From: Streptomyces sp. TP-A0874
GTDB taxonomy: Bacteria; Actinomycetota; Actinomycetes; Streptomycetales; Streptomycetaceae
Reading direction: 5' to 3'
DNA length: 64,000 nt
Assembly: GCF_001748085.1 (NCBI RefSeq)
Contig: NZ_BBZK01000005.1
Location: 310,001 to 374,000, forward strand
The first letter of the stretch is position 1. Each line of letters opens with the position of its first letter. A program made the position numbers and the translations under genes. Positions 7,781-15,904 of the stretch are shown in pieces. Under the pieces are notes generated by a model. It saw only the letters and a list, made by a program, of their open reading frames with translations, was not told the DNA's origin and made no database searches.

Positions 7781-9210
7781 CGCTGCCCCTCGGTCTCGTC
7801 CGACCCGAACTCGGATCGCTGCTTCTCCTGGAAGCCGGCGTACTCCTTCTGCATGGAGCGCGCCAGTTCGTCAGGGGAGAGGGAGCCGTCGATGACGCCC
7901 TGGAGGTCGGCGGAGAGGGTGTCGTAGAAGTCGGGCGTCGTGTAGTCGAGGTACGGCACCAGCCCGTCGTCGCGGTTGAGTCGTTCCCAGCCCTCGACGA
8001 GCTGCCGGTCCGCGCTGCCGGCCGGGGCCTTGCGGGCGGTCTCGCCCGGCACCACGGGTAGTACGCCCTCCTCGGCCATCACCTCGGAGGCGTGCGCGTT
8101 GGTGATGAAGTCCAGGTAGGCGGCGGCCACGTCGGGGTGCTTGGAGCGGGAGGTGACCGACCAGGCCAGTCCCTGCCCGCCGGTGGTGGTCGGGGCGGCG
8201 CCGGCCTCGGCGGGCGGCGGCACCATCAGGCCCAGCTTGTCGCCCATCGGCTTCTTGAGGTCGGCGAGCAGCCAGGTGCCGGTGATCAGGAACGCGCCCT
8301 GGCCGTCGGCGAACTTCTTCGTCGCGTCGTCGTAGCCGGTGCCGTTGGTGCCCTTGGGTATGTAGCCGCGCTCCGCCCAGTCGGCGAGGGTGCGGGCCGC
8401 TTCCCGGGTGGGCTCGTTGTCGAAGCCCTCGCCGCGGCCGAGGATGGTGTCCCGGGTGCCGGTTGCGTCTCCGGCCTGGTTCTGCAGGACGCCGAAGGTG
8501 TGGATGGCCGGCCACTTGTCGAGGTTGCCGAACTGGACCGGCAACTCGCCCTTCGCTTTCAGCCGGGGCAGTGCGTCGGTGAACTCCGCCCAGGTCCGCG
8601 GGGGTTTCACCCCGGCCTTCGCCAGCACGTCCTTGTTGTAGTACACGCCGACGTACTCACCGGCCTGGGAGAGGCCGTACAGCTGGCCGGTGCCGAACCT
8701 GGCCCCGTCCACCGATACCCGGTTGAGGTCGAGCAGGGTGTTCGGGTAGCGGGTGTTCCAGCCGTAGATGCCGGCGTAGTCGTCCAGCGGGGTGAGCAGG
8801 CCAGCGCGGACGAAGGAGACCATGTCCGGGTAGCCCTGGTTGGCCTGGATCACGTCCGGCGGGGTGTTGCTGGATATCGCCAGCTTGAGGGTGGTCTTCA
8901 GGTCGGAGAAGCTCCGCGCCACGCGTTTGATGCGGACGTTGGGGTACTTCTCCTGGAACTCGTCGTTGAGCCGCTCGATCTCGGCGTTCTGACCACCGCG
9001 GACCTCCTGGTCCCAGACCGTGAGCGTGACCTTCCCGGCCTTGGCCGGGTCCGGCATCGCGGTGGCGCCCCGGGAGCCGGAGCCGCCGGGGGCCCCTGAG
9101 CCGTCGGTGCCGGGCACACAGGCCGTGCCGAGCAGGGCCATGCCGGCGACCAGCGCGACCGACGAGGCGAACCGCCGGCGCGAGGGTCTCGGGCAGTGAA
9201 GGGACTTCAT
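7777..9210 (-). CDS. Carbohydrate ABC transporter substrate-binding lipoprotein
   Basis: This 477-residue extracellular solute-binding protein (family 1) has a lipoprotein signal. A twin-arginine-like motif SRRRFAS (10-16) precedes a hydrophobic stretch and a lipobox LLGTAC with Cys31, so it may be a Tat-exported lipoprotein, as is frequent in Streptomyces. The mature protein starts with a Gly/Ser-rich linker, then shows the family 1 N-terminus (VTLTVWDQEVRGG) and the PPDVIQANQGY stretch. It is the first gene of the transporter operon. The 327-bp upstream gap carries a 12/14 palindrome at 9332-9345. The ligand cannot be read from the sequence. Confidence 0.9.
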   Translation of the reverse strand: MKSLHCPRPSRRRFASSVALVAGMALLGTACVPGTDGSGAPGGSGSRGATAMPDPAKAGKVTLTVWDQEVRGGQNAEIERLNDEFQEKYPNVRIKRVARSFSDLKTTLKLAISSNTPPDVIQANQGYPDMVSFVRAGLLTPLDDYAGIYGWNTRYPNTLLDLNRVSVDGARFGTGQLYGLSQAGEYVGVYYNKDVLAKAGVKPPRTWAEFTDALPRLKAKGELPVQFGNLDKWPAIHTFGVLQNQAGDATGTRDTILGRGEGFDNEPTREAARTLADWAERGYIPKGTNGTGYDDATKKFADGQGAFLITGTWLLADLKKPMGDKLGLMVPPPAEAGAAPTTTGGQGLAWSVTSRSKHPDVAAAYLDFITNAHASEVMAEEGVLPVVPGETARKAPAGSADRQLVEGWERLNRDDGLVPYLDYTTPDFYDTLSADLQGVIDGSLSPDELARSMQKEYAGFQEKQRSEFGSDETEGQR

Positions 9211-9537
9211 CGTGCGACATCTCCTCTGGGGGCGGCCTTCGGCGCCGTCGCCTCTTCACGGGCCTTCGGCGTCCTGACGTCTTTCACTTCTGCTCGACCC
9301 GCGGTTCGCGACTGACGTCCGCGGCGCCGTTCCGAATCGTTTCGGCAACCGGGCGGCGCCGGGACCGGAAGGGTTCGCCGGGAAGCCGGCCGCGCCCGGT
9401 GCGGCTGGCCGCAGGGCGGAGCAGCATCCGAGTACCGGGCGTACCCGCGTGACACGGAACGCGGCTCGGGGGACCCACGGTCGGCGGCTGGGCCGTACCG
9501 GGTGTCCCGAAGCCGGTGGGCCTTTCGGGTCACGACG
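9211..9537. other. Non-coding gap: promoter region of the transporter operon
   Basis: No credible gene is seen here. The region lies upstream of the substrate-binding protein gene and downstream of the kinase gene, so it should hold the transporter promoter. The clearest candidate operator is CCGAATCGTTTCGG at 9332-9345, palindromic at 12 of 14 positions. No clear sigma-factor consensus was found by eye. Confidence 0.5.
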
Positions 9538-10647
9538 CTAGGTGGACCGGAAGCCGATGGTCGGGGTGGCCCGCCGGAGCGCCGTGTCGGTGGTGGACGG
9601 CGGCAGCAGGTCCGCCAGGAAGGCGTAGCGGCGCAGCACGTCCTCGCTCTGCCCGCCGCACCGGATGACGTACTGCCACCAGGCCGCCACCTCCGTCCAC
9701 CCCGGGGCGGACAGCGAGCCGCCGAAGTGCTGCACCGAGAGCGCGGCGGTGAGGTTGGCGAACGCCAGCCGGTCGGCGAGCGGCCAGCCGGCGAGCGTGC
9801 CGGTGATGAATCCGGCCACGAAGACGTCGCCGGCGCCCGTCGGGTCCAGCGCCTCCACCCGCAGCGCGGGCACGTCCGCGATCTCCCCGCTCACCGAGTC
9901 GATCGCGATCGCGCCCCCGGCTCCCTTGGTGACCACCGCGATGGGCACCAGTTCGGCGAGCGCCCGGACCGCCTTCTCGGGGCTGTCGGTACGGGTGTAG
10001 TGCTGCGCCTCGGCGGCGTTCGGCAGGAAGGCGTGGCAGTAGGCGAGGTCGGCGAGGGTGTCCGGGTCCCAGGCGCCCGTCTCGTCCCAGCCGACGTCCG
10101 CGAACACCTTGCTGCCCTCGTCGTAGGCCTTGCGCACCCAGCCCTCGAGCCGCCCGGAGTCGAGGTCGGTGACGCAGGCGCGGGAGCGCGGCCGCTCGGC
10201 GACGCTGACGCAGGGTGTGGGGGCCTCGTGGCCGTGCGAGACCATGGTGCGCTCGCCCTCGTAGGCCATGGAGACGGTGACCGGCGAGTGCCAACCAGGC
10301 GCCCGGTGCGAGGGGGAGAGGTCGATGCCCTCGTTGTCCGCCAGGCTCTCCCAGCAGTAGTCGCCGTAGACGTCGTCACCGAAGGCGGCGGCCAGCGAGG
10401 TCCGCAGGCCCAGCCGGCGCAGCGCGGTGGCCATGTTGGCCACCCCGCCCGGGCTCGAACCCATGCCGCGCGCCCACGACTCGGTACCGCGCACCGGCGC
10501 GTGGTCGAGTCCGGTGAAGACGATGTCCAGGAAGACCGTGCCGGTGAGGAAGACGTCCTGGGGCGGGTCTCCGGCCCGCCGCAGGGACTCCAGCGGATCC
10601 ATGGGCGCGGGCGACGGTGCCGGGTGGGCGCTGCCGGTGGTGCTCAA
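9538..10647 (-). CDS. PfkB-family carbohydrate kinase
   Basis: This 369-residue ribokinase/PfkB-family sugar kinase has an N-terminal glycine-rich substrate motif SSPGGVANMATALRRLG at about 64-80 and a C-terminal ATP/anion-hole motif DPTGAGDVF near 289-297, including the catalytic Asp. The called start is a TTG with a purine-rich AAAGGGG upstream. An ATG 15 codons downstream is an alternative and leaves the domain intact. It is divergent from a DeoR regulator and a family 4 glycosidase, suggesting it phosphorylates the incoming or released sugar. The exact substrate is unknown. Confidence 0.85.
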   Translation of the reverse strand: MSTTGSAHPAPSPAPMDPLESLRRAGDPPQDVFLTGTVFLDIVFTGLDHAPVRGTESWARGMGSSPGGVANMATALRRLGLRTSLAAAFGDDVYGDYCWESLADNEGIDLSPSHRAPGWHSPVTVSMAYEGERTMVSHGHEAPTPCVSVAERPRSRACVTDLDSGRLEGWVRKAYDEGSKVFADVGWDETGAWDPDTLADLAYCHAFLPNAAEAQHYTRTDSPEKAVRALAELVPIAVVTKGAGGAIAIDSVSGEIADVPALRVEALDPTGAGDVFVAGFITGTLAGWPLADRLAFANLTAALSVQHFGGSLSAPGWTEVAAWWQYVIRCGGQSEDVLRRYAFLADLLPPSTTDTALRRATPTIGFRST

Positions 10648-10736
10648 ACCCTCTCGCCCCTTTCTGGCCTGAAGCTCTAGCTGTTATGACCGACACCTTG
10701 CACGCGAGGCCAGCCAAATGCAATACCTCGATCAGG

Positions 10737-10767
10737 GTCGCGCAAAGTCGCTCAAGCGCGTTAGATT
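10737..10767 (+). promoter_or_regulatory. Direct repeat and leaderless promoter of the DeoR gene
   Basis: Tandem 10-mers GTCGCGCAAA (10737-10746) and GTCGCTCAAG (10747-10756) abut each other, a typical DeoR-family operator layout. A -10 candidate TAGATT (10762-10767) lies 8 bp before the ATG at 10775, which implies a leaderless or nearly leaderless transcript. No good -35 was found. Autoregulation is inferred. Confidence 0.45.
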
Positions 10768-10774
10768 GCCGAGC

Positions 10775-11527
10775 ATGTTGCGTGAGAGCCGCCACGAGCG
10801 CCTGCTGCGGATCCTCCGCGCGGAGGGCGTCCTTCCGGTCGGCGAGATCGCCAAGCGGCTGGCGGTCAGCGAGGCCACCGCCCGGCGCGACCTCAACGAC
10901 CTCGGCGACGCCGGCCGGTTGACCCGGGTATACGGCGGGGCGGTGGCCCGGACGCCGGCCGAGCCGCCGTTCGCCGAGGAGGTGGTGGACGACCTCGCCG
11001 ACAAGGACGCGCTGGCCGCCCGGGCCGCCGAGCTGGTCCAGGACGGCGAGGTGGTGCTGCTCGACATAGGCACCACCACCCTCCAACTCGCCCGCCGGCT
11101 CCACGGCCGGCAGATCACCGTGGCGACCAGCAACCTCGCCGTCTACGAGGAGTTGCGCGAGGACCCCGAGGTGACGCTGGTCCTGCTCGGCGGGGAGGTC
11201 CGCCGCAACTACCGGTCGCTGGTCGGCTTCCTCACCGAGACGGCCCTCAGCCACCTCTACGCCGATCGGCTCTTCCTCGGCACCAGCGGCGTCCTGCCGG
11301 ACGGCCGGGTGCTGGACACCACCGACGTCGAGGTACCGGTCAAACACGCCATGCTCGCCGCCGCCCGCCAGGTGGTGCTGCTGGCCACCGCCAGGAAGTT
11401 CCCCGGCTCGGGCAACGCCCGGGTCTGCGGGCCCGGAGAGATCGATGTGCTGATCACCAATCAGGCGTCCGATCCGCCCACCCTCGCCGCGTTCCGCGAG
11501 GCAGATGTGGAGGTTTTTCAGGTATGA
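10775..11527 (+). CDS. DeoR-family sugar-responsive regulator
   Basis: This 250-residue regulator starts with the typical DeoR helix-turn-helix (RHERLLRILRAEG, GEIAKRLAVSEATARRDLNDL, about 5-50). A sugar-phosphate-sensing DeoRC domain follows, with the DIGTTTLQLAR motif and HLYADRLFLGTSG. The start at 10775 was chosen because family homology begins exactly there and a -10 lies just upstream; the frame extends to 10718. The stop overlaps the ATG of the glycosidase gene (ATGA at 11524-11527). It probably represses this operon and the divergent kinase gene, and responds to a phosphorylated sugar made in the pathway. Confidence 0.85.
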   Translation: MLRESRHERLLRILRAEGVLPVGEIAKRLAVSEATARRDLNDLGDAGRLTRVYGGAVARTPAEPPFAEEVVDDLADKDALAARAAELVQDGEVVLLDIGTTTLQLARRLHGRQITVATSNLAVYEELREDPEVTLVLLGGEVRRNYRSLVGFLTETALSHLYADRLFLGTSGVLPDGRVLDTTDVEVPVKHAMLAAARQVVLLATARKFPGSGNARVCGPGEIDVLITNQASDPPTLAAFREADVEVFQV

Positions 11528-12870
11528 GGCTCACCGTGCTGGGGGGCGGCGGATTCCGGGTGCCCCTGGTGTACCGGGCCCTGCTCGAGGACGGCGGCGA
11601 CCCGTCCGGGCGGATCGGCGAACTGGTCCTGTACGACACCGACCAGGGCCGACTCGACGCGATCGGGGCCGTCCTCGCCCAGCAGGCGCGGCAGCACACC
11701 GGCCCGGCCCCGTCCGTCCGCGCCACCACCGACCTCGACGACGCGCTGCGCGGCACGGACTTCGTCTTCTCCGCGATCCGGGTCGGCGGGCTGGCCGGAC
11801 GCACCCGTGACGAGCGGATCGCACTGGACGAAGGGGTGCTCGGACAGGAGACCGTGGGGGCCGGCGGGGTCCTCTACGGGCTGCGCACCCTCCCGGTGGC
11901 CGTGCACATCGCCGAGCGCGTCGCCACCGTCGCCCCCGACGCCTGGGTGATCAACTTCACCAACCCGGCCGGCATGGTCACCGAGGCGATGAGCAGGGTG
12001 TTCCGGGACCGGGGGCTCGGCGACCGGGTGATCGGCATCTGCGACTCTCCGGTCGGCCTCTGCCGGCGGGCCGCGCGGGCGCTCGGCACCGACCCGGACC
12101 GGGCGGACTACGACTACGTCGGCCTCAACCACCTGGGCTGGCTCCGCCGGGTCACCGTCGGCGGCCGCGACCGGCTGCCGGAGCTGCTCGCCGACACCGA
12201 GCGGCTGGAGTCCTTCGAGGAGGGGAGGCTCTTCGGCGCCGACTGGCTCCGCCCGCTGGGTGCGCTGCCCAATGAGTACCTCCACTACTACTACTTCAAC
12301 CGGGAGGCCGTCGCCTCCGTCCGGCAGGCGCCCGCGACCCGCGGGGAGTTCCTCGACGAACAGCAGTCGCGGTTCTACCGCGAACTGCGCTCCGGCGCCC
12401 GCCCCGACTCGGCCTACGAGCTGTGGGACCGCACCCGCCTGGAGCGGGAGGAGACGTACATGGCGGAGAGCCGCCAGGTGTCCGGGGGGTGGCAGCGGGA
12501 CAGCTGCGACCTCGACGGAGGCGGCTACGACCGGGTGGCGCTGGCGCTGATGCGGGCCATCTCCCGCAACGAGCGGACCACCCTGATCCTCAACGTGGCG
12601 AACCGCGCCGCGGTGCCGGGGCTGGACCAGGAAGCCGTGGTGGAGGTGCCCTGCCAGGTGGACGCCGCCGGCGCGCGTCCGCTCGCGGTCGGCGCCGTGG
12701 CCCCGGACCAGTTGGGCCTGATGCTCTCGCTCAAGGCCGTCGAGCGGTCCGCGATCGAGGCCGCCGAGAGCGGCTCGCGGGCGGCGGCGCTGCGGGCCCT
12801 GGCGCTGCACCCCCTCGTCGACTCGGTCAGGGTGGCCGAGCGGATCCTGGAGGCGGCCGGCGGCTACTGA
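11524..12870 (+). CDS. Family 4 glycosidase (6-phospho-beta-glucosidase type)
   Basis: This 448-residue NAD- and metal-dependent glycoside hydrolase belongs to family GH4. The Rossmann motif is GGGGFRVPL (7-15). The NFTNPAGM segment is at 144-151, the metal-ligand cysteine is in GICDSPVGL (C173), and a metal-ligand histidine is in GLNHLGW (H203). GH4 enzymes use an oxidation-elimination mechanism and act mostly on 6-phospho-sugars. Here a phosphate would have to be added by the PfkB-like kinase, since an ABC importer does not phosphorylate. It could instead act on an unphosphorylated substrate. Confidence 0.87.
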   Translation: MRLTVLGGGGFRVPLVYRALLEDGGDPSGRIGELVLYDTDQGRLDAIGAVLAQQARQHTGPAPSVRATTDLDDALRGTDFVFSAIRVGGLAGRTRDERIALDEGVLGQETVGAGGVLYGLRTLPVAVHIAERVATVAPDAWVINFTNPAGMVTEAMSRVFRDRGLGDRVIGICDSPVGLCRRAARALGTDPDRADYDYVGLNHLGWLRRVTVGGRDRLPELLADTERLESFEEGRLFGADWLRPLGALPNEYLHYYYFNREAVASVRQAPATRGEFLDEQQSRFYRELRSGARPDSAYELWDRTRLEREETYMAESRQVSGGWQRDSCDLDGGGYDRVALALMRAISRNERTTLILNVANRAAVPGLDQEAVVEVPCQVDAAGARPLAVGAVAPDQLGLMLSLKAVERSAIEAAESGSRAAALRALALHPLVDSVRVAERILEAAGGY

Positions 12871-12891
12871 GCCGGCCCGTAGGCTGGTGCC

Positions 12892-13722
12892 ATGTCCGAG
12901 GAACAGGCCGAGGCGGCCGTGCAGCGGTGGCGCCGACTCGCTCCCGGCAGCGTGCTGCTGGACGGCTTCCACGCGTTGAAGCATGCGCTCCGCTTCGATG
13001 CGGAGGTGTCGGTGGCGCTGGCCTCGGACAGGACCGCGCTGCTGGCGCTGGCGGCGGAGCTGGCAGCCGACGTCCGCGAGCGGATCGAGGCGATCGTCGT
13101 CGAGGTGCCGCAGCCGACCCTGCGGGCCCTGGTGCCTCGGATCCACCCCACCGGGGTGGCCGCGCTCGCCACCCGGCCCAGCCAGGAGCGGAACGGCGAG
13201 ATCCTGCGCCGGCGGCCCAGGAGGTCGCCCGTCGTCCTGCTGGACCGTCCGCGCAACCTCGGCAACATCGGTGCGGTGGTCCGACTGGCCGCCGGGTTCG
13301 GCGCCACCGGAGTGATCACCACCGGCGATATGGACCCATGGCACCCCAACGCGGTGCGGGCCGGTGCCGGGCTGCACTTCGCCACGGCGGTGGAGCGGCT
13401 GACGACCGAGGAACTGCCGCCGGGGCCGCTCTACGTGCTCGACCCGGAGGGGGAGGACATCAGATCGACCCGGCTGCCCGACGACGCCCTGCTGGCGTTC
13501 GGCTCCGAGCGGCACGGCGTCTCCGCGGAACTGCGCGCCCGGGCCACCCGGCTGGTGGCGGTGCCCATGCGCCCGAAGGTCTCCAGCTTCAACCTGGCCA
13601 CCACGGTGGCCATGGCGCTCTTCCACTGGCTGCCAGTGCCGGAGGGCGGGCCCGTCGACGGTGCTAAGGAGCTCGGCGGGCCGGCGGCGTCTGCCGCGGC
13701 AGCCCCTCCGCGCCGGCGGTGA
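12892..13722 (+). CDS. SpoU/TrmH-family RNA 2'-O-methyltransferase
   Basis: This 276-residue SPOUT methyltransferase has an N-terminal substrate-binding extension (1-110). The knotted domain follows, with motif 1 RPRNLGNIGAVVRLA at 119-133, motif 2 FGSERHGVS near 202-210 and motif 3 PMRPKVSSFNLATTVAMALF. It should methylate a ribose in tRNA or rRNA using S-adenosylmethionine; the site cannot be told. Motif 3 reads SFN rather than the more common SLN. The last 59 bp overlap the 3' end of the convergent HTTM gene. Confidence 0.85.
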   Translation: MSEEQAEAAVQRWRRLAPGSVLLDGFHALKHALRFDAEVSVALASDRTALLALAAELAADVRERIEAIVVEVPQPTLRALVPRIHPTGVAALATRPSQERNGEILRRRPRRSPVVLLDRPRNLGNIGAVVRLAAGFGATGVITTGDMDPWHPNAVRAGAGLHFATAVERLTTEELPPGPLYVLDPEGEDIRSTRLPDDALLAFGSERHGVSAELRARATRLVAVPMRPKVSSFNLATTVAMALFHWLPVPEGGPVDGAKELGGPAASAAAAPPRRR

Positions 13723-14995
13723 GACCGCCGCCCGTTCCGCCGACCGGTCCCGCCCCCGCACCGCCGTCTCCGTCCTCGGCCTCCGGCCCCTCCCTTCCTG
13801 CCGGCCGCAGGCGCCCGCCCAGCCGCACCGCACCGCGGTCGACCCAGAGCAGGAAGGCGGTCGGCAGGAAGACCGCGTCGGCCGCGATCATCGCCAGGGA
13901 GAAGAACGGCAGGCCGAGCGTGACGGCCATCCCGGCGTGCTCCAGCATCATCAACGGCAGCAGGAGGTTCTTGACGCGCCGGTTGAGCAGGGTGAAGGGG
14001 AAGGCGACCTGGACGACCACGGTGGCGTAGGTGATCAGCATCACCACCAACCCGCTGGCGACCAGCAGGTCCGCGAGGAACGGCCAGGGCGAGAAGTAGT
14101 CCAGGTGCAGGGGGTAGTAGACGGCGGTGCCGTCCTGCCAGCGCGAGCCCTGGATCTTGTACCAACCCGCCGCCGCGTAGATCAGGCAGACCTCGGCGCT
14201 GATCACCAGCAGGGCACCGTTGTGGGCGAGGTTGGCGAAGGCGTCCAGCACCGCCCGCGCCTCCGAGCCGCGGGCCTGCCGGTCGACCGCCCACCACAGC
14301 GCCTGCGCCGTCCACAGGCCCCAGAAGACCAGCGACCAGCCCCAGCTGAGCCGCCCCAGCACGGTGGCCACCAGCAGCACCCCGCCGAACACCGCCCACA
14401 GGGCGACCCCCGCGGCGTCGCGCCGGGGCTCCCCGCCGGAGCGGAGCGGGCCGACACCCGGCTCCGGTGCCTCCCCGCCCTCCCCGGTACGGTCCCGGAG
14501 GCCGCGCCGGCGCCGGTTCCGGGCGTCCAACGACCAGACCAGGCCGCAGCGGGTCAACACCAGGTAGGTGGCGACCAGGTGGATGACGTTGTCCCCGCCG
14601 TCACCCATCACGATGCTGCGGTTCTGCAGCGACAGCACACCGACCATGAACAGCGCCGACGCGGTGCGGGTGCGCCAGCCGAGCAGCAGCATCGCGCTCG
14701 CCGCCAGCGCGAAGAGGTAGACCAGCTCGAACCAGAGGCGGCCGTCGGACCAGAGCAGCACGGTGAACGCGCCGTTGCCGTCCACCAGCCCGCGCCCCAG
14801 CTCCCAGCTCCAGGGGCTGTCCGGTCCGTACAGCTCATGGCGGTGCGGCCACTCGCGGAGCAGGAAGAAGAGCCAGGTGAAGGAGAAGCCGATCCGGACC
14901 ACCGCGGTCTGGTAGGGGCCGAGGGCGCTGCCCGCGACCCGCTGGAAAGCGGTCCGGCACGCTTCCACCGCCCGGCGGACCCACCACCTGGTCAC
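13664..14995 (-). CDS. HTTM-domain integral membrane protein (vitamin K carboxylase-like)
   Basis: This 443-residue polytopic protein carries an HTTM domain, related to the membrane part of vitamin K-dependent gamma-carboxylases. It starts with RRAVEACRTAF and GPYQTAVVRIGFSFTWLFFLLREWPHR, has several further membrane segments, a GDGGDNVIHLVATYLVLTRCG stretch and a CLIYAAAGWYKIQGSRWQDG stretch typical of HTTM proteins, and a disordered Gly/Pro-rich tail. It overlaps the upstream DUF5819 gene by ATGA (14992-14995). No function is established for the actinobacterial members, and a protein-modifying role is only a family-level idea. Its 3' end overlaps the methyltransferase gene on the other strand. 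Confidence 0.8.
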   Translation of the reverse strand: MTRWWVRRAVEACRTAFQRVAGSALGPYQTAVVRIGFSFTWLFFLLREWPHRHELYGPDSPWSWELGRGLVDGNGAFTVLLWSDGRLWFELVYLFALAASAMLLLGWRTRTASALFMVGVLSLQNRSIVMGDGGDNVIHLVATYLVLTRCGLVWSLDARNRRRRGLRDRTGEGGEAPEPGVGPLRSGGEPRRDAAGVALWAVFGGVLLVATVLGRLSWGWSLVFWGLWTAQALWWAVDRQARGSEARAVLDAFANLAHNGALLVISAEVCLIYAAAGWYKIQGSRWQDGTAVYYPLHLDYFSPWPFLADLLVASGLVVMLITYATVVVQVAFPFTLLNRRVKNLLLPLMMLEHAGMAVTLGLPFFSLAMIAADAVFLPTAFLLWVDRGAVRLGGRLRPAGREGPEAEDGDGGAGAGPVGGTGGGLTAGAEGLPRQTPPARRAP

Positions 14996-15741
14996 CGCTC
15001 ACTCCCCGCTCCGGCCGGCGCCGGGCCGACCGCGCCCGGCCTCCTCGGCGGGTCGGCGCGGTCCGCCCAGTCCGCTCGGTCCGCGCGCGGGAGGTCGCCC
15101 TCGCCCACCGTCCACCAGGGCAGTACCCGGTGGACGGTCTTCGTCTCGTACTTCTCGCCGCTCCACTTCGGCGGGGCAACCGGGGTGGTGGCCGAACGCA
15201 CCTGGATCCGCCGGACCGTCCGGCCGTCCTGCTCCGGACCGAGGCGGAGCATCACGATCCGGCGGAGGTACCGCTCGAAGAGCTTCCCCCGCATCCCCCG
15301 CGGCTGGTTCTCCTCGTCGTGCGAGCCGACGTAGAAGTCCCAGGCCCGGCGGAGTTCGTTCTGCTGCGTGTGGCTGGGCAGCAGGTTGTGGCGGATGGCC
15401 GCGCCGTCCTGAGCGGAGAGGTCGGTCCACCCCGTGGTCGAGATCCCGCCGTCCGGGGCCCGTACCTCGGCGCGCACCTGGACGGCGATGTTCTGCTGGA
15501 GCGGATTGGGGGCGAAGAGCTTCCAGTTCTGCTCGAACTCCGGGTAGACGTACGCGTCGACCAGGGCACCGTGCCTCTTGGTCACCGTGTTCTCCGGCGC
15601 GACGTGCAGGAAGACCATCGTCAGATGGACGGCGACGGCACCGGCGACCACCAGCGCCGCCAGCGCGACCGCTATTCGCGCCGGCAGCGAGAGCGCGGTG
15701 AGGTCCACCGATGCCGCCGCACCCTGCTCGTCCCGCTCCAT
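14992..15741 (-). CDS. DUF5819-family membrane-anchored protein
   Basis: This 249-residue protein has one membrane segment near the N-terminus (about 21-45, ARIAVALAALVVAGAVAVHL). An extracytoplasmic domain follows with the conserved NWKLFAPNPLQQNI signature and TGWTDLSAQDGAAIRHNLLPSHTQQN-type segments, and it ends in a Pro/Ala-rich tail. The signature matches the actinobacterial DUF5819 family, whose function is unknown. It is the first gene of a two-gene unit with the HTTM protein, overlapping it by 4 bp, so the two probably act as one membrane complex. Confidence 0.8.
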   Translation of the reverse strand: MERDEQGAAASVDLTALSLPARIAVALAALVVAGAVAVHLTMVFLHVAPENTVTKRHGALVDAYVYPEFEQNWKLFAPNPLQQNIAVQVRAEVRAPDGGISTTGWTDLSAQDGAAIRHNLLPSHTQQNELRRAWDFYVGSHDEENQPRGMRGKLFERYLRRIVMLRLGPEQDGRTVRRIQVRSATTPVAPPKWSGEKYETKTVHRVLPWWTVGEGDLPRADRADWADRADPPRRPGAVGPAPAGAGSER

Positions 15742-15816
15742 GGCACCACTCCCTGAGGCTCGTCGATCCCCGCGGAACGGTACTCAGCGCACCAGGCGAG
15801 GGCAGTGATCTCCACG

Positions 15817-15825
15817 TTATCCACA
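15817..15825 (+). promoter_or_regulatory. DnaA box TTATCCACA next to the paa promoter
   Basis: This is an exact TTATCCACA box, 4 bp upstream of the TTGACA -35 of the paaA promoter. It is a single site, so it may be coincidental. Confidence 0.4.
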
Positions 15826-15828
15826 GCC

Positions 15829-15874
15829 TTGACACCGTAGATCCGCCCCCGCACCATTGAACCGAACGATCGGT
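15829..15874 (+). promoter_or_regulatory. paaABCDE promoter with downstream TetR operator
   Basis: A perfect -35 TTGACA (15829-15834) is followed after 17-18 bp by a weak -10 (CACCAT or ACCATT around 15852-15858). The palindromic motif ACCGAACGATCGGT (15861-15874) covers the expected transcription start. It fits the same ACCGNNCGNNCGGT pattern as the paaN operator. Confidence 0.65.
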
Positions 15875-15904
15875 CGGTTGGTCGGGTCGAGTGAGGGGCC
15901 AGGG

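Noticed and set aside
14281..14320. CCGTCCACA inside the HTTM gene as a DnaA box
   Set aside because: It is an isolated imperfect match within coding sequence.
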